DNA from: Canna indica
Lineage: Eukaryota; Streptophyta; Magnoliopsida; Zingiberales; Cannaceae
Assembly: GCA_034359265.1 (NCBI GenBank)
Contig: CP136898.1
Span: 50,705,501 to 50,769,500 of the forward strand
Length of the DNA stretch: 64,000 nucleotides
Reading direction: 5' to 3'
Part shown: positions 23,889 to 34,664 of the stretch, one piece after another
Numbering within the stretch: the stretch's first letter is position 1
Layout of the letters: the number at the start of each line of letters is the position of its first letter
Position numbers and translations under genes: made by a program
The notes under the pieces: generated by a model
Database searches by the model: none
Told to the model about the DNA's origin: nothing
The model's input: the letters and a program-made list of their open reading frames with translations, nothing else

Positions 23889-23942
23889 ACAAAAAAAAAT
23901 TGGCTACCAACAACACTACTAGAAAGGCGAAACCACCGCTAT

Positions 23943-26477
23943 TTATGCGGCCGCCATCCCCAAGGCCCTAGTGACCTTGACTGCATTTGCTGCACATTCG
24001 AATCCCAATGCTTCTATGTCCTGCAGCACAGCCAAGTCCAATGCATTGCCCATGTGAGAGACGAAGGAGCCCAAGCGGTCCGATTTTTTCTTTCCCATAG
24101 GGGTGACACTATCCATATTTTTGGTTCCTTCATTCCTAGCGGTTTTGATCAATGTGGCACTCTGAATAGGAGACTTGCAAAACTTTCCGACAATACGAGA
24201 GCTCCTACGCACCATTGCGGCCTTCCGAAGCTTGTTCTTTCTCTTGTAGACCTTCCCCAATTTGACAGGGGAAGCGTTGTCTAAATGGAATATCTCGATC
24301 AAATTGGCCTTAAGGTTCGGCCCAAGCGTAACTGATGCGCGCACGAGACTCGGCTCGTGCGCTGGCTGAGGAGGTTGGTCAAAACACAGCCCATAGTCAA
24401 TCCCAACCAGCTCCTGCGCTGGAACTCGGGTCCACTCAAATCCGTTGACTACCAGCTTTAGCGGATCGTAGATGAAGCCTCCGATATGCCGTTTGATTTG
24501 TGGATCCGAAATAAAAAAGAACACCTGCCCGCTGCCGTCCACACCCAGAATAGCAATGTTGACCACGCGACCAAAGCCTGCGGTGAGCATCTACCTTTTA
24601 AACTTCTCCAGATTTGGTGAAAGAAGCTCGAAATTTCCTCTTTCATGTTACAAGCCATTACTGCGAGCAGCTCTGTCACCTGCCCGTTGAGCACCAAAAT
24701 AGTATAGCTTTTGATCTTTAGCTTGATATCGGAAAGGAGATCTTGCGACAGACCAAATCCTCTCCCAGCAACCAAATCTTGCGCATTCGACTCGGAATTC
24801 CCGAAGGGCGGCACAGGCGGGAGATCCGATCGGTGAAACGCCAAAGAGGAATTGCTGTCAGATTTCCAGAGGGCGCAGACCCCTGCAGCTTCCCCTAATG
24901 GAGGAGAATGATGATTTCCTCGATCTGATTGCGCTGCTGAGATCGGTCTCGATCCGCGAGGGATCCCTGCCGCCGGCGAGGTCGCAAAGGCCACCGCCTT
25001 CCGCCTTAGGGCATAGCCTGCAGAGAGATGGCCGGCGGAGTGAGACCTGAGTCCTGACGGGGTGGTATTTTGGCCGTCCGAAGTAGCTGTGAAGTGATTA
25101 GATCCCATCCCTTCGGCTGTCGAATGCTCTTCGAACGGGTCCATTTCGAAGCTTGCATCTGTTCCAGTGTTATCTTCTCCCCCGTCATCTCGCTCAGCTT
25201 GTTGCGGCCCAGGAGCTGCTCCTTCACCCGCCACCCATTGCTGCCACACGACTCCCACCTCAATCGTGAAGCGGCAGGAGTCCGCATCCGCTATAATGAA
25301 GCGCGGGATAAGATGAAGTGCGCACACCCTTACCTGCACCTTGCAAGAGGAAATGTCTGACCATTCTATGGATGATTGCGCCAATGCCTAAAAACAGGAG
25401 AATGAACTTGTGAGGGCGATTACGGTCTCCGTGTTCCAGAACATGATCGGTTGGCCATGTAACTCGAGCCCTACCTGCAGCTATGATGGAGGCACAGATA
25501 AGTACAGTTCATCTTGCTTCCAGTCTTCGATCTGTAACATGATGTGGTTCCCTTGGATTTGAGATGAACGAATCTACCTCCTCTTATAATAGGACCCTTC
25601 CGCATCCGGGGTGGTGATCAGAAACCTCCTGTCGGCCATCTTCCTCTGTTTCCATTGCTGAAGATGGTGGCGGTAGTCGTGGAATTGCCTCGCGAGAAAT
25701 CCGACGACGTCAGCCTGGTGATGGAGCTGACCTCGCGCAGTAACCACCACACATTTCCGGTTCAGATATCAGGCACGCTCAGCCATTGAGGCGGAGTTGG
25801 GAACCATGACACAGATGTTCTCCGGCCTATTAGCCATCACACTATGTTCGGGAAGAGAAAGAGCAGGGGAGGGAGGCGAAGAGGAAATTTATATTCGGGC
25901 GCGAGAATGCAATGCCACCCGAGGTTGGTTTAAGTAGAGGAACCTTAGCAGATGAAGTAAATGCAGCATTCGTAGGTAGGTGGGAGACATGAGAAGCTGA
26001 CCTGTCCGATTTAATACCTGCATCCTTGCGACGGTAATTGCTGCATGAACGCCAAGAGTGCCCAGCCCGGTGACAGAGAAAGCACACCCTCCTGTTCACG
26101 CAGTGGCGAGCCAAGTGCCCAGCTTCCAAACAGTTGAAGCATTTGCCCCTCCGGCGGAGAGAAGCAACCAGGTCTTCAAGCGAGGATAACTGCTCTGGGG
26201 ATGCTTCGGTAGGGGAAACATGTACTGGTGCAGAAACTCTTGTAGACGGAGACCCGACTGCCTCGCTTGCATGGGGCGACGGCTTGGCCGGGCAACCCAG
26301 CCGAACAATCTGAGCAAAGGAACGACCAACCCCTATCCACGACAGCGAGGATGGCTTTGGAGCCGAAGCAAAGGTCACTCGCCTAGATGAAGAGGCACTC
26401 CGACGACGGGACACCCGCTTCCACTCGGATTCAAAAAACTCCAACGGGTGAAGACACTCTACGCTCACTGCACTCAT
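23943..26477 (-). pseudogene. LINE ORF1 (RNA-binding protein, CCHC knuckles)
   Basis: Minus-strand frame 26477-25842 starts MSAVSVECLHPLEFFES and contains two knuckles, CFNCLEAGHLARHC and CFLCHRAGHSWRSC, typical of plant L1 ORF1 proteins. The coding continues in other frames at about 25384-24458 and 24590-23943 (FISDPQIKRHIGGFIYDPL, a basic middle and a C-terminus ending ALGMAAA). Stops and frameshifts near 25840-25390 and around 24590-24460 break it. ORF2 starts about 55 bp downstream. The 5' leader before MSAVS is only about 48 bp, so a little of the 5' end may be missing. Confidence 0.75.
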
Positions 26478-26606
26478 ACTTTGGGCTTCAGTAATTTTGT
26501 TGCTCCTGATGTTTTAACAGTAGAATTTTTGATTGTATCCTCTTGCTGCCAATATATAATAAGGTGGCATAGTTTGTATTTTTGGGTTGATGAACTCTGG
26601 AGGAAT

Positions 26607-26912
26607 AAAGGTGGATAAAGAGGTGTTGCGTTGGAATGTCTGTCCTCTCTTCTAATTTTCATCTTCTTCAGTTTCATTGCAGCTTCGTGTGGTGCTTCAT
26701 TCGATTATGGTATAATGTGTTAGATATTGATTCAAATTAATTGCGAACCTTATTATATATTGTGTTAGATATATAAAGGTGGATAAAGAGGTGTTGCGTT
26801 GGAATGTCTGTCCTCTCTTTTAATCTTCATCTTCTTCAGTTTCATTGCAGCTTCATGGGGTGCTTCATTCGATTATAGTATAATTAGTTAGATATTGATT
26901 CAAATTAGGTGT
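26607..26912. repeat. Direct tandem duplication, period 168 bp
   Basis: The segment GGTGGATAAAGAGGTGTTGC ... GATATTGATTCAAATTA occurs at about 26607-26742 and again at about 26775-26912, differing at few positions. The two copies start 168 bp apart, joined by AT-rich TTATATATTGTGTTAGATAT. The right copy goes on into GGTGTGAACCGAGTCC. No gene function is apparent. Confidence 0.85.
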
Positions 26913-27439
26913 GAACCGAGTCCGACAAGTTCGACTGAATTTAAATCGAAGTTTCAAATTATGATTGAAAAAATGCTTGGCCCGGCCCAGACGAACTAGA
27001 CGGGCTGGCGGGCATCTACAGCCGAACTGGCCCACGCGCATGGCAAGCAGGGCAGCAGGCGCTGCAAGCGGCTTGCTGCATTAATAGATCAATTTCGACT
27101 TGGTCAAGACAAAATTGAGAAATAAACTTTTTTTTGAAAAAGATTGCAACGCACGTGCTGCTGCAATTCGAGAGCAACATTGCAAATTGTTGCAAGCAAT
27201 TTGCTTGCCTCAATTACGTGTGAAACATTTTTGCTTTGGTTAAAATCTTACCGAGCATCTTTACCTGAGTTTATGCATGAGATAAATTTTGACCTCTGGT
27301 CAAAATTAAATTGGCAGTAATATCACAGCCGCACGAATTAATCAAATGGTTTCATATTTCAAAAATTATAATTTTTTGAGATTTGCTTAGGATTTATCTT
27401 CACAAGTTAGACTCTTGTCATTTTGTCCCGTCAAAGTAT
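26913..27439. other. Unassigned sequence
   Basis: Contains a GC-rich patch (26975-27075) followed by AT-rich sequence. No gene or repeat was recognised; part may belong to the LTR that follows. Confidence 0.4.
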
Positions 27440-27895
27440 AAATAGAGGTTTATTCCAACTCAACATCATCCCATAACAAGGCATCACCTGATTTAAAGAG
27501 AAAATTTTGTGAAAGACTTAGAGATTTAGAAAATTAAGAATGTCGTTACCATTTTTTTCAAATAGTGTCCATTCTTAGGTTCCGAAATACAACAGTGGAG
27601 TTCAATTTCAAGACAGATATTACAGAGACAGTGCTACTTCATACCGATTTTATGTTTAGTTTATTTGAGACAGTTTGCTGTATTCCGAAGGGGATTTAAT
27701 TTATTATCACTTTTATTGTGAAATTCTTTTCTGAAAATAATAAAATAGTCTCTTCTTCTCCCCTTGGACATAGGATCGGCACTCCGCCGAGTTCGAACCA
27801 TGTTAACCCCCATGTCTCTTATTTTTCTACATTATTATTATCGGATTTGGATTTTGTTTCTCTCATCGGGTTCGGGTTTTGTCGATCCTAAAAGA
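27440..27895 (+). mobile_element. Probable Copia LTR (plus strand), edges uncertain
   Basis: Contains an AAATAG-type start region (AGTATAAATAGAGG, a possible TATA box) and, further on, TTGGACATAGGATCGGCACT ... CGAACCATGTTAA, a wording typical of the R/U5 part of plant Copia LTRs. A Copia gag follows on the same strand at 29446-29919, interrupted by a LINE. No clear primer-binding site was seen, so the right edge is a guess. Confidence 0.45.
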
Positions 27896-28116
27896 AATTT
27901 TTCCAAATTTCCTAATATGATGAATACTCTTGCCTCTCTTTAGGATGTGTTGCTTCAGGTTTAATGGTTTTTTGTGACTGCAAGATTCTTGGGATCGGTA
28001 TTCTAGTTTTTCTGTAATATATGACATGTAGATCAATTAATGATTCTTGACTAGAGTGCTTGAAGATCTGGTTGTTTTGACTTTAGATTTATTGTATTTT
28101 GTACTAGATCTGATTT

Positions 28117-29265
28117 TTTTTTTTAATCGAAGAAACTTGTATTCTATTCAAGAGATATGAAAAGGATACAAGAGATAGGGAGGGAGGAAGTAAAACAAGG
28201 AACTAAAAAAACTAAAAATGCGAAGAAATACAACGAGCCCCGAGCTTCTCCAGGGCTGACATGAGTGTTAACTCATAGAGTCGAGGGTGGCCGAAGCTTC
28301 CGCTGCTAACTCAAAGGGAGATCTAGAGCTATTCTAAAAAATTCTCTGATTTCTTTCATGCCAAATCTTGGATCTCCAAATCATCACAAGACGGAAGCGT
28401 TCTTTCCTGAAAGCTAGCTGCCGTGAAAACGGGGGGTTCCACTGAGAATAATCGACCAAAAAAATTGCTTGTCCCGAAAGATGTAAAAAGATTCTCCATC
28501 CCTCTAAAGTAAAAACACAATCTCTGAAAAGATGAGCATGAGATTCGTCGAGGGTGCTGCACAGAGGACAAGCAGGTGGAACTAAGATATTGTGTTTGAT
28601 CAACTGGTCCCTCGTGGGAAGTCTCTTCTTTTCTATCAACCAGCTGTTCAGCGAGAGCGCCAGAGGAAAATTATTTTGCCATAAGAATGAAGCCCGAGGA
28701 TCCGCTGTCCCTCTGAAACTTAGAAGCCAATATAAAGAACTTGTTGAGAATATCCCATCAGTGGTCCACCTCCAACTGTATCTGTCGGGACCTGAGCATT
28801 GCAGGTATGGTGCCAGATCTTCGGCCAGTCTAGCTAGGAGGTTAGCAGGGACCAAGTACCGGAATTGAATGGAGCATCTGATAATTTCGCTCGAAGGCGA
28901 CCTCGATTTCGCCTCATTTATTGAGATATTTTGATTAGAAGCAGCGGAGAATAGAGAAGGATAACTCTTGCTCATTCTCTCTCCATTCAGCTAAGGATCC
29001 AACCAGAAACGGAAAGCGAAAGTCTCACCAGCCTGACAGATGAGAGATACCTCGAAAAAATTGAAAAGATTGCAAATCCCCCTCCAAATGTGAGAGAGAC
29101 CCTGACGGTTAGCAAAGCTGATGAATCACAACCAGGGGTATAAAGCCAGCAAAATCTCCCTCCAAGGCATGCCTTCAGGCTGGAGCAACTTCCAAATTCA
29201 TTTTCTCAGTCTTGCAAAATTATGATACCTCAGGTCCAGAATCCTCAAACCGCCCTCCGCTCTGC
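28117..29265 (-). mobile_element. 5'-truncated LINE copy
   Basis: 1.15-kb minus-strand insertion starting with the T run (complement of poly(A)) at 28117. The flanks share TTGTACTAGATCTGATTT (28099-28116, 29266-29283), an 18-bp perfect target duplication. It includes only the end of ORF2 and the 3' untranslated region and belongs to the same family as the LINE at 20159-26525. It inserted in the leader of a Copia element. Confidence 0.93.
28334..28975 (-). pseudogene. LINE ORF2 C-terminal fragment, zf-RVT domain
   Basis: 213-residue open frame from the end of a LINE ORF2. It reads ISINEAKSR, YSWRWTTDGIFSTSSLY, then the zinc-binding reverse-transcriptase tail: FPLALSLNSWLIEKKRLPTR, CPLCSTLDESHAHLFRDC. 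The C-x-x-C ... H-x-x-x-x-C set is complete. The same segment in the LINE at 20724-20978 shares ISIDEAKSR and GIFSTSSLY but is broken. It lacks its own promoter and the catalytic domains because the copy is 5'-truncated. Confidence 0.8.
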
Positions 29266-29445
29266 TTGTACTAGATCTGATTTGATCCATGATTCTTAGT
29301 TACTCTCTAAAATTTGCTTGGTCTTGCTTGTACTCTGTTTGTTCTATTGTCCCTATGAATCCGTTGTATAAATCCGGCAAGCAGCAGTAGTAATACTGTC
29401 TCCACTCCATTTTTCCTAGGCAAAAATTATCAGTTTTGGGTTATA

Positions 29446-29919
29446 GAATTTGAGACATTTACTATGAAAGATGGTATAACAGTGCAAGCTTACGTTGCAA
29501 GAGTAAACAACACAGTTATCCAACTTAGAACACTTGGTGAGGAAGTCAAAGATAAGAAGGTGATATAGAGATTTCTAATTAGGAGCACGCCTGTAAAATA
29601 TTTTATACTCGTTACTGCAATAGAACATTTCAAATATTAGAATAAGTACACTCTTGTTGAACTTGTGAGTAGCTTGAAAGTTCATGAAGAGAGACTTGCT
29701 GTTCTTAGAGGTGGTGCAATTGAACATGTGTTGCAAATTAAGATTGATAATCCTAATAGTCTATCTTGGTCAGACATGAGCTCAACTACTAGTACAGTGA
29801 GATTTGGAGGTAGATCAAATAGTGGTAGGGGAACTAGAGCTATCTATCGCAGAGGTGAAACCAAGAGATTAAACAACCAAGTCAGGGAGGAGGAGCAAGA
29901 TAGCCTAATTTTTCTTTGA
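29446..29919 (+). pseudogene. Copia gag fragment (UBN2 type)
   Basis: Plus-strand translation gives FETFTMKDGITVQAYVARVN, QLRTLGEEVKDKKV, a stop, RFLIRSTPVKY, a stop, then KYTLVELVSSLKVHEERLAV up to a Gly/Arg-rich tail. This is the middle of a Copia gag capsid protein (L-x-x-L-G-x-x-x-x-D, V-x-x-L-x-x-x-E). Two in-frame stops, near 29567 and 29638, break it. The zinc knuckle and pol are missing because LINE sequence begins at about 29938. Confidence 0.7.
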
Positions 29920-29937
29920 ATTTCAGTGGCTATATCT

Positions 29938-30700
29938 TTTGTTTAAGTAAAAACACATTGTATTCAATTCAAGAGGGATGAATAAAATACAGGGGGAGAG
30001 AAAAATAGTCAAGGATAAAAAATAAGTAGTACGTAGCTCCAACAAGGGAGCACCTGAAACACAGGCGAGGATACAACCTCGAGGTTACAGGATTATGAAA
30101 CCTTGGAAGAGGACAGGATCGAAGGTGAGGAGAGACCACAAAAGAATCTACACCTTGAAAGCACCTTTAGTTTCTCTCCCACCAAAGAAACCAACACCAA
30201 GCAAGAGTAAGCCACGTCTTCCCGATGATAGGTACAATTGCTTATTCAAAGGTAGCGAGTCATGAAATCAGGATATTGGGAAGAAAGGTTCCTTCAACTG
30301 CGTGAGGATCCTACTCCAGGCTGTGGCAGAGAAGGTGCAATGATGAAAGAGATGGTCATGAGTCTCGTCGCCACTCTTACAAAAGAGACAAGAGGAGTCG
30401 CTAATTACTCGATGCTTCACCAGCCTATCCCGAGTGCTCAATTTGCGCTTAGACCAAATCCAGCTGAACACTGATATCTTTAGGGGGAGCATTGTTTGCC
30501 AGATGAAACTATGGAAGCCATCGCGGAGACCTCTAAAGTTCAATAGTGTTGGGATGGGAAGAAGAAGCATAACAAAAAAAGTGATTTAAAAATTCAACAC
30601 ATCTCTAAACCAGCGATCAACTTTAGCAATCTTTAAGGAATTCGATCAACGAGTAGAAGGAGAAGATTTACCTTATACTACGGATGGTATGACTTCTCCT
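29938..30700 (-). pseudogene. LINE fragment: ORF2 C-terminal zf-RVT and 3' region
   Basis: Minus-strand frame 30570-30268 reads FRGLRDGFHSFIWQTMLPLK, KRKLSTRDRLVKHRVI, CLFCKSGDETHDHLFHHC: the zinc-binding tail of a plant LINE ORF2, from a subfamily different from the one at 20159. The 3' part ends at TTGTATTCAATTCAAGAGGG (29960 area). It may once have been continuous with the LINE piece at 34102-34664, now separated by a Copia copy; that link is inferred. 30700-30909 holds nothing recognisable. Confidence 0.65.
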
Positions 30701-31199
30701 ATCCCCGTTTTAGGATGCACACGCACACTTTCTCCAAGGAAAGTCCACACCAAGCGCCTCGCAACAAGGGAGCAGCAAACATAGAGACTCGTTGTGGCTC
30801 AACAGAGAGACAATCTCAATCCCGAAACGCAGCAAGGTGAAGCCGGCCCTTCCACCAAGAACCGAGCACCAAAAGGGAGGAAGAGGGGATGAGAAAACCA
30901 CGGTGCGAGGAGGAAGTGCAAAGCATCATATGGTGGATCCCACTGCCGAAGCATAATGGATCTCACTCATCTTTTATCTCTCCTCAGGTGTCTTAGCAGA
31001 CATCATCTTAGAAAGACTGATGCAATCACTTTTAGGCAAGTAACCTCTTTTACTGCCTTCGATGCTAAAACTCTTTTAGCACTGTATCAACATACATGGG
31101 TTGGGGTAAACCAGGTATCCTTTTAGACCTATTCATATAGCCTAATATCAAGCATATAGGAGGCCTTTCCCAGATGTAACCTAGAGAATTAGTATGGGG

Positions 31200-31878
31200 A
31201 TTCAACAAATCCATGTAATTATTACTTTCCATCACTCTTCTAGGAGACTATGTAAACTGCCTGAGTGATGATATCAAGCCATAGGGTATGACCTAGATTT
31301 AGACAATCCACGGTCTCTTAATGGTCAAATGTGTTGACACCATGCAATGGCATTATGCAAATCCAAACTGGACGCAAACCAAGTGCGGACTTTGGTTGAC
31401 CGGCTCTAAAAGGATGACTCCTATAGGGTGCAGGTGGATCTTTAGGAAAGATCTAAGTAGCTGGCAAGGTGTGGACCTATAAGACCAGACTGGCTGTGAA
31501 TGAGATCTAACCTAGACATAAGGTTGTCTGCAATAAGATATTCTCACCAGTTCCAACGCTCAAGTCCATCAGTGTGTACTTTGAATACAAGATCTGGCTA
31601 GTGGGTGTCTAGACTGCGTTCTTATGTTATGTAGAAGTTTATATGACATAGCCAGAGGAGTTCGTATCCTCAATTGGACCGAGTAAGGTATTCGAGCTAC
31701 AGAGGTCCATTTATAGACTACAACTAGCATCGAAGAGTTGAAACATCCATTTTCGATGAGATAGTCAAAAGGGTTTTGATTTTATCAAAAATGTGGATGA
31801 ACCGTGTAGACAAGGTGTTTAGTGAAAGTGTAGTCATATTGTATGACATACTTGTGGGAAAAGCGTTCTCATGCTCCA
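31200..31878 (+). pseudogene. Inverted Copia RT segment inside copy 2
   Basis: This stretch is the reverse complement of about 6430-7110 in copy 1. For example, AATCCATGTAATTATTACTT at 31208 pairs with AGTAATAATTACATGGATT near 7085, and ATGTGGATGAACCGTGTAG at 31793 pairs with the complement at about 6495-6513. RT wording (WMNRVDKVFSESVVILYD) therefore reads on the plus strand here while the rest of the element reads on the minus strand. Confidence 0.85.
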
Positions 31879-32153
31879 GTCTTGATGAGTTTCTTTGATA
31901 GTTCAAACCTAGCAGTCCGGCTCTCTTCACCATACAACTCCTTGAGGAGAGAGAGGATGGCCCTAGCGTCCATCCTTTCAAGTTGTTGCTGCAACACATC
32001 AGACAGAGAGGCGAGCATAATGCACAGAACAGTAGTGCTGTCATCTTGCCACTTCTTATAAGTGGCTCTCACTTCCTCGGTAGCCCTTTGGGAAAGGGGT
32101 ATCCGGTGGCCTGTTATCAAGAACGTGGGAAAGTCTTTCCTGGGTGAGGACAA
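31869..32153 (-). pseudogene. Copia gag N-terminal fragment (copy 2)
   Basis: Minus-strand frame resembling the gag start of copy 1: EEVRATYKKWQDDSTTVLCI and MLASLSDVLQQQLERMDARA parallel EERTTYEKLQEIWSKDNTTV and MLASIFDELQKQ at 8907-9122. It is cut off at about 31880, where the inverted pol segment begins. Confidence 0.75.
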
Positions 32154-32659
32154 TCCTCAAATTTCGCAATCAATCGATGTAATTTTGTCCAATTAATTTA
32201 TTAGCATCAAGAATACAACGCAATGACGGTGAATATGACATGTTATGAAAAGAAAGACATAAATGAACAGATATGTTATATGCATGATTATTGAGGTCTT
32301 ATGATTAATCATGGCTCCCACTAATTTTTACAGTTCCCAAATTACCCTCCTATTGGGAAGCGAGATGCCCTCGTTGATAGACTTCCTTAGGGGAAGATGG
32401 AACCCTACTTCTCCTACTCGGGTCTCGCATTTAACACGACAAACCTTAATAGGTCCATGGTTAGGTAACTCTTTACCGATCACATCGTTATGCGACTTCC
32501 ATCAAGTCTTGCCTCTAGCTAGGGGTACCATGGCCTTGTGTTTGCATAACAAACCAAGGAGTCCTAGTTGAGTCAGACCCATCGTTCGTATACCCTTGTG
32601 AGAAAACAACCATCCTTGAGTGTCTATTAGCGATGGAAGGTAAGTCACGTCCAAGCTAG

Positions 32660-34101
32660 TGTATACCTTTTAAAATCCTCTCCCCGAAATTCAAAATTTC
32701 GGGGTTTACCTCCAAAACAATAATTTATATTTAATACATTTATAATTAATTCAAAATTAATTAAATCCAACTAAATATAAAATTTAATTTATCTCTATAA
32801 ATTAAATTCTTATTGATTATGATTTATCATGTGTCAATCCATACAATTTAGGGATGCCCTATAAATTAGGGTTACCGAGGAACTCATTTCTCGCGTATTT
32901 ATGCCAATCCATACAATTATTTTATATCATGTTCGTAAACAAGATCCATGATCGTGTTGCAGCATGTCCATGCTAGTAGACATATAGTGCCACATACAGA
33001 CTTTATCTCATAAGGTCTGTTACGAGATTAGTCTGTTGTGTGTGACCCATTGGGCCCCACACTAAGCCAGCAGTGAGTTCTGCATAACGGAGAGTCAGAT
33101 ATGATAGAATGACTTCTATTCAAATCTTACGAGCCACCACTAAAACCCCTTTAGTGTGGTCGTGAGAGACTCTACTCACAAGTCAAGATTGACGTCTAGC
33201 AACGTGTCATGACTACCCGGATAGTGTGAGGTTCAATCTACAGGGGACCGAACGGCCTTCGGCGATTAGTTACCGTGCAACTAAATCCCTCGGTTACAAC
33301 GTCCCGAAGTTAGCTAGGGTACAGAAGAAGTCTCAAACCCTAATACTGATTCATATGTATTCCATCCGCCAAGATGTCATCTCAATAATGAAACGTCAGA
33401 AACATCTTCCTGACTTTCATGTCTACTCTGGCCAGAGATTCCCGAGTCGACACTTGCAGAGACACATAGGATATTATCTCTTCTCACTAGGAGTAGCCGA
33501 TTCCATGTTGGTTTCTCACCAACCTTCATGAATGCTTACCCATGCCAAGTAATACCCGGCACATGACACTGAGGGCCACATAGGGATAGAACCAAGGCAA
33601 TGGGTCATCACTCACAAGGTCACCATGACAACCTCAGGTCCAAGGACTGCTTGCACCTACTATCACCCGAGGAACATCCTATCATTACTCATGTAAGGAT
33701 TCCATTTTGTGTTCCTCGTGCAGGTCCGTTCAGTGAACTCATTCCCTAATAAGCACCTGCACTTGTATATTAATGACGACTCATAGGTAACTGTGAGATC
33801 AGCTACCCCTTATCGTATAGGGCATGTACCAAGTGCACCAGTCTATGCGAAATCACTGATTCCCTAATTGGTGATCCTATGACTAGGAACATTTAGAATA
33901 TGGGCATCTGGATTCGAAGTCTCACTGGCATGAACTCATCATGGCCTTGGAATCAGTTGCCCAGGTTCATGGGGTTCATCACAATCTTTATAAATTAAGA
34001 TGTAGCATATTGATGAAAAGGTTGTCTTATTAAGTTGATTATCCTTGAATAGTCCTTAAACACATCGACATGTGATTAACTCAAGGGCATTATTCCTTTC
34101 A
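32660..34101 (-). mobile_element. Copia 5' LTR (copy 2), with the CACTA empty site
   Basis: Right end CCTTTCA at 34101 is exact by comparison with 5582; the left end (TG near 32660) is approximate. It closely matches the split LTR at 1-1340 plus 5237-5582. At 33755-33765 it reads AGCACCTGCACTTG without interruption, the pre-insertion form of the site where the CACTA element sits in copy 1. Confidence 0.8.
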
Positions 34102-34664
34102 AGTAGTTTGCTTGTTTACCATTTCCACCGGATACTATCGTCCCCGGTCAATGTACGCATCTAACTCCTTAGCAAGCTCAAATAAATCATCGGCACTGAC
34201 CAAAGTGGAGAAAGATAGATTCCAGCCAAGGAAGGCCTTGGAGGTGTTTGTAGCCCGGGCCTCACTAATCGAGATATCTCGATGGGAAGCAAATTTGAAT
34301 AGGTGGGGAAATATCTCTACCAGGGACGACTGCCTCACCCGGGCTCACGCCAAAGTTTTACAGAATACCTAGAGCCAACCTCGTACTCAAGAGAGCTGAT
34401 GAAGACCTTCTGAAGTTTGAGGATATCTCGCCAAACTGGTGATACAGAGCGCATATGCAATTACTCAAACCAAGCCGTGGGGCCTTGAGCAGTGGCTCGA
34501 ATGATGTCGATCGACAACAGATCAGAGCAAGTGGTGTACTTCCAGAGCCAAAGTCCCAAACACGCTTTATTATGTCAGATCCAAAATACCCAATCCACCG
34601 TCGACTTCCCTAGGACATGTGAGGAGATCCCAGTGCACCAAACACTTCCCACGGCAAGACGTGG
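34102..34664 (-). pseudogene. LINE ORF2 fragment (post-RT region)
   Basis: Minus-strand translation gives CLVHWDLLTCPREVDGGLGI (the conserved W-x-x-x-C-x-P-K-x-x-G-G-L-G-I step after the RT core), several stops, then SLVEIFPHLFKFASHRDISI and SEARATNTSKAFLGWNLSF. It stops where the Copia LTR begins. Decayed. Confidence 0.65.

Larger units (their letters stand above)
20159..26525 (-). mobile_element. L1-type LINE, nearly full length
   Basis: 6.4-kb minus-strand element. A short T run at 20159 is the complement of its poly(A) tail. The flanks TTTTTGGTTGTATCCTC (20142-20158) and TTTTTGATTGTATCCTC (26526-26542) are a 17-bp target duplication with one change. It carries an ORF1 with zinc knuckles and an ORF2 with endonuclease, reverse transcriptase and C-terminal zinc-binding domain. 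A 5'-truncated sibling lies at 28117-29265; both share a 3' end containing CTTGAATAGAATACAAG (complement). The ORFs are interrupted, so it is not autonomous now. Confidence 0.92.
30910..34101 (-). mobile_element. Copia element copy 2, rearranged and truncated
   Basis: Same family as the Copia at 1-9620. From right to left: 5' LTR (about 32660-34101), leader (32160-32655, matching 9123-9620), gag N-terminus (32153-31880), then an inverted piece of pol (about 31878-31200), then the pol end in normal orientation (about 31190-30910, matching 6370-6130). No 3' LTR is present. It cannot encode working proteins. Confidence 0.85.

Noticed and set aside
23911..23925. CACTACTAGAAAGG, identical for 12 bp to the CACTA terminal repeat
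   Set aside because: It lies between ORF1 and ORF2 of the LINE, with no matching inverted end, subterminal repeats or target duplication nearby. It is probably chance, though a footprint of a past end cannot be fully excluded.
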